Source of the DNA: Tamlana sp. 2_MG-2023
GTDB lineage: Bacteria; Bacteroidota; Bacteroidia; Flavobacteriales; Flavobacteriaceae
Direction: 5' to 3'
Assembly (NCBI RefSeq): GCF_030548465.1
Contig: NZ_JAUOSF010000001.1
Location: 62,001 to 126,000 of the forward strand
Length of the DNA: 64,000 nucleotides
This document shows, in pieces, positions 61,513-64,000 of the stretch. A model generated the notes under the pieces. That model searched no databases and was not told where the DNA came from. It was given only the letters and a program-made list of their open reading frames with translations. The position numbers and the translations under genes were made by a program. Positions within the stretch are counted from its first letter, which is position 1. Each line of letters starts with the position of its first letter.

Positions 61513-62877
61513 ATGTTAAACGAACTAGTAAATAAATACAATATCCCAGGACCTAGATACACCAGTTATCCTACGGTTCCTTATTGGGATAGCGGGACTT
61601 TTTCATTAGAAAAATGGAAAACATCATTACAAAAATCCTTTGCGGAAAGCAATGAGAAAGAAGGTGTTAGCCTTTACATTCATTTGCCTTTTTGTGAAAG
61701 TTTGTGCACTTTTTGTGGTTGTAATAAGCGTATTACTAAGCAGCATAGTGTGGAATCGCCATATATAACCGCGGTTTTAAAAGAATGGCAGTTGTATATA
61801 GAATTGTTTGACCAGAAGCCAATTATCAAAGAATTACATCTTGGAGGTGGTACCCCAACATTTTTTAGGCCAGAGCACTTGACCATGCTTATAAATGGAC
61901 TTTTAAAAGATGCTATTCGTGCTGAAAATTATGAATTTAGTTTTGAAGGCCACCCCAATAATACCACAAAAGAACATTTACAAGCCTTGTACGATGTTGG
62001 TTTTAGACGCGTAAGTTATGGCGTTCAAGATTACAACGAAACCGTGCAAAAGGCGATACATAGAATTCAGCCTTTTGAAAATGTAAAACAAGCTACCGAA
62101 ATGGCGCGAGCCATTGGTTATACGTCGGTGGGGCACGATATTATTTTCGGATTGCCGTTTCAAACCATTGAGCACGTTCAGGAAACCATTTTAAAAACAA
62201 AGGCATTGCTTCCCGATCGATTGGCATTTTACAGTTATGCGCATGTGCCATGGATTAAAGGCAATGGGCAACGCGGATTTAAGGATTCCGATTTACCTTC
62301 CGGGGAATTAAAAAGAAAACAGTACGAGCTAGGAAAACAATTGTTAGCAGAAGTAGGGTACGAGGAAATTGGTATGGATCATTTTTCTCTAAAATCAGAT
62401 TCGCTTTATAAATCTATGATTTCTGGTGATTTACATCGGAATTTTATGGGCTATACCGCTTCAAAAACTCAGGCTATGATTGGACTAGGCGTATCGTCTA
62501 TAAGCGATAGTTGGTATGGATTCTCTCAAAACGTGAAGTCTATTGAAGCGTACTATAAACTGCTGGAAGAAGATACAATTCCTGTTTATCGCGGACATAT
62601 TTTAAATGAAGAAGACCTTATTATTCGTAAGCACATACTCAACTTAATGTGCCGCTTTAAAACATCGTGGACAGCAGATCAACTCTATTTTAAGGAATTG
62701 CCAGATGTGCTTGTGAAGCTGCAAGAAATGGAAAAAGATGGCTTGCTGATTAGGACTAAAAACAGTGTAGAAGTCACTCAAAAAGGACAACCTTTTGTGC
62801 GTAATATTTGTATGGCATTTGATGTGTTATTACAACGGAAACAGCCGCAAACGCAGTTGTTTTCTATGACGATATAA
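61513..62877 (+). CDS. hemN: Oxygen-independent coproporphyrinogen III oxidase
   Basis: HemN decarboxylates coproporphyrinogen III to protoporphyrinogen IX without oxygen, using radical SAM chemistry. With the start at 61513 (MLNELVNKYNIPGPRYTSYP) it has 454 residues; the 4Fe-4S cysteines are Cys61, Cys65, Cys68 and the extra Cys70, within HLPFCESLCTFCGC, matching E. coli HemN spacing almost exactly. LHLGGGTPTF and SFEGHPNNTT are conserved. A longer frame from 61420 would run through the likely promoter and is rejected. A universal stress gene follows on the same strand. Confidence 0.95.
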   Translation: MLNELVNKYNIPGPRYTSYPTVPYWDSGTFSLEKWKTSLQKSFAESNEKEGVSLYIHLPFCESLCTFCGCNKRITKQHSVESPYITAVLKEWQLYIELFDQKPIIKELHLGGGTPTFFRPEHLTMLINGLLKDAIRAENYEFSFEGHPNNTTKEHLQALYDVGFRRVSYGVQDYNETVQKAIHRIQPFENVKQATEMARAIGYTSVGHDIIFGLPFQTIEHVQETILKTKALLPDRLAFYSYAHVPWIKGNGQRGFKDSDLPSGELKRKQYELGKQLLAEVGYEEIGMDHFSLKSDSLYKSMISGDLHRNFMGYTASKTQAMIGLGVSSISDSWYGFSQNVKSIEAYYKLLEEDTIPVYRGHILNEEDLIIRKHILNLMCRFKTSWTADQLYFKELPDVLVKLQEMEKDGLLIRTKNSVEVTQKGQPFVRNICMAFDVLLQRKQPQTQLFSMTI

Positions 62878-62919
62878 AAAAAGGCTATTTGCATATTTGT
62901 AAATACTCATAGTAGTGCC

Positions 62920-63004
62920 CGTCACCTTAAATTTATTTCAAGGTCTCATCATAAAATGTTGACTGAGCAGTTTCATGGGATACCGAATCAAGTTCGGCAT
63001 GACG
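62920..63004. repeat. Dispersed CGTCA...TGACG double-hairpin repeat, copy 2
   Basis: Same order as the copy at 12027-12110: CGTCA, a CCTT...AAGG hairpin, TCTCATCAT, an AT-rich spacer, GATaCCGAATCAAGTTCGGC and ATGACG. Located between hemN and the stress protein gene. Confidence 0.7.
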
Positions 63005-63038
63005 AAATCAAAGGAGATGTCAAAGGTTAGAAAAACAG

Positions 63039-63058
63039 ATTCCCGTTTTCAAGGGAAT
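63039..63058 (-). repeat. Solo hairpin of the GIY-YIG cassette type
   Basis: On the minus strand ATTCCCTT-GAAA-ACGGGAAT-CT, a stem with one mismatch and a GAAA loop followed by CT. Same shape as the hairpins at 18026, 18361 and 38832. Confidence 0.7.
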
Positions 63059-63083
63059 TAGAAAAGATATAAATATAAGTACC

Positions 63084-63917
63084 ATGGAAAAAATTATTGT
63101 TCCTGTAGATTTTTCTGAACATTCAGAGTATGCTTTACAAACAGCTGCAAAATTAGCTAAAAGGTATCAAGCAGAGCTGTTAGTGCTTCATATGTTGGAA
63201 ATGCCCGAAATGGTATTGACATCAACTGGTAAAAAGCAAAATGAAAAAGCTGGTTTTTTATTACGTTTAACAGAGCAAAAATTTGAGAAACTACTTGATA
63301 AAGATTTTTTATTTGGATTAAAAGTAACCCCAATTATTAAGCATTTTAAGATGTTTAGTGAAGTAAATGATGTCGCTATAGAAAATGGCGCCGACCTTAT
63401 TGTTATGGGAACCCAAGGCGCTAGTGGTTTCAAAGAAATGTTTATGGGATCTAATACTGAACGGGTTATTCGCTATGCGGAAATTCCTGTTTTAGCTGTT
63501 AAAAAAGAGGTCGTGGATGTTAGTTTTGAAGTGATTACTTTTGCGTGCGATTTCTCGGAAGAATGTATTCCAGCTTATTTAAAAGCGCTTGTTTTGTTCG
63601 AAAGCATGAATTCTAAAATGTATTTGGTTTATGTTAATTTGCCTAATGATAAATTTAAAAGCTCTGTAGAAATAGAAAAACGTGTTGCTGATTTTTTCAT
63701 AAAAGCCTGCGGTAATTTAAGACGAATGAAGGATGTTCATTATGTATCGCATTATAGTGTTGAGGAAGGTGTTTTAAATTTTTCCAATAAAATAGGAGCC
63801 GATTTGATTGCGCTTCCAACTCATGGTAAAAAAGGCTTAGCTCATTTTTTTGAAGGTAGCGTAGGTGAAGATGTTGCAAACCATGCGACACTACCAGTTA
63901 TGACATTTAAAATATAA
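63084..63917 (+). CDS. Universal stress protein, tandem UspA domains
   Basis: This 277-residue protein has two UspA domains in tandem. The first starts with KIIVPVDFSEHSEYALQTA and ends with VMGTQGASGFKEMFMGSNTE; the GASGFKEMFMGS segment is the G-2x-G-9x-G(S/T)-type ATP-binding element. The second (VITFACDFSEEC ... ALPTHGKKGLAHFFEGS) has a looser form. Such proteins respond to stress or low oxygen. Its position after hemN fits an oxygen-limitation context, as in several flavobacteria, but a repeat-containing spacer of about 200 bp separates them. Confidence 0.92.
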   Translation: MEKIIVPVDFSEHSEYALQTAAKLAKRYQAELLVLHMLEMPEMVLTSTGKKQNEKAGFLLRLTEQKFEKLLDKDFLFGLKVTPIIKHFKMFSEVNDVAIENGADLIVMGTQGASGFKEMFMGSNTERVIRYAEIPVLAVKKEVVDVSFEVITFACDFSEECIPAYLKALVLFESMNSKMYLVYVNLPNDKFKSSVEIEKRVADFFIKACGNLRRMKDVHYVSHYSVEEGVLNFSNKIGADLIALPTHGKKGLAHFFEGSVGEDVANHATLPVMTFKI

Positions 63918-64000
63918 CGAGATTAAAAGCATAGAAGAAAGAGAGCGTGAAAGTAGCTGTAACTGTGATGATGCAATTACTTGGAATAGGTAGCTAAATT
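63918..64000. other. End of window, no gene seen
   Basis: The last 83 bases follow the stress protein stop codon and contain no recognisable feature or long frame; a gene may begin beyond the edge. Confidence 0.4.

Noticed and set aside
1-64000. tRNA or rRNA genes
   Set aside because: No cloverleaf with a TTCGA-type arm or rRNA-like sequence was recognised on either strand, though a covariance search was not possible here.

Overview
The window is AT-rich chromosomal DNA from a member of the Bacteroidota, almost certainly a marine-type Flavobacteriaceae. The evidence is a type IX secretion plug protein, a Na+-pumping NADH:quinone reductase (Nqr), a LETM1-related biofilm protein, 2TM-domain LytS/LytTR regulators, three periplasmic sulfatases, a DUF4331/TPR/TonB-receptor locus, promoters of the TAnnTTTG type and an absence of strong Shine-Dalgarno sequences. 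I see no rRNA, tRNA, CRISPR array, prophage or plasmid genes.

Layout. 1-5035: a truncated NRDE/TANGO2 gene, a possible permuted-papain protein, a YfcC-type transporter, apaG and the T9SS plug gene. 5154-13650: the nqrABCDEF operon, then two small uncharacterised genes and apbE, whose product attaches FMN to NqrB and NqrC. 13785-17129: an EF-hand protein, trmL, a type II NADH dehydrogenase and an unknown helical protein. 17241-24513 (minus strand): the complete trp operon, trpE-G-D-C-F-B-A, with a promoter, a 15-residue leader peptide carrying three consecutive Trp codons, and an attenuator-like terminator. 24590-27505: thioredoxin-like and rhodanese-like proteins and small unknowns. 27924-33034: three tandem arylsulfatases, each with its own terminator. 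33293-37394: topB, an RluE-type pseudouridine synthase and an ECF sigma factor with a membrane partner. 37883-44258: tonB, a LytS-type kinase fused to a 2TM domain, two further 2TM proteins, a LytTR regulator, lpxD and a LETM1-related protein. 44406-49270: a DUF4331, DUF4331-like, TPR, TonB-receptor locus. 50588-52229: a fluoride-type CLC antiporter overlapping a DUF190 gene. 52247-64000: peroxiredoxin, M3 peptidase, aldehyde dehydrogenase, two DUF2157-like membrane proteins, an ECF sigma/anti-sigma pair, YceI, hemN and a universal stress protein.

The most unusual aspect is the density of small dispersed repeats and how they touch genes. Most trp operon junctions carry some repeat. One holds a 353-bp cassette with a GIY-YIG nuclease gene between two inverted hairpins of one shape (ATTCCC-NN-GAAR-NN-GGGAAT-CT). 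Solo hairpins of this shape occur elsewhere in the window. A second, GGGAGG-rich repeat encodes the N-terminal extension of TrpF and the C-terminal tail of the pseudouridine synthase. A 160-bp MITE-like element with 24-bp terminal inverted repeats sits exactly at the stop codon of the LytS kinase, with a TAA duplication.

Functionally the region covers energy metabolism (Nqr plus NDH-2, with ApbE maturation), tryptophan synthesis under likely ribosome-mediated attenuation, sulfated-polymer degradation, envelope signalling and stress or fluoride resistance.
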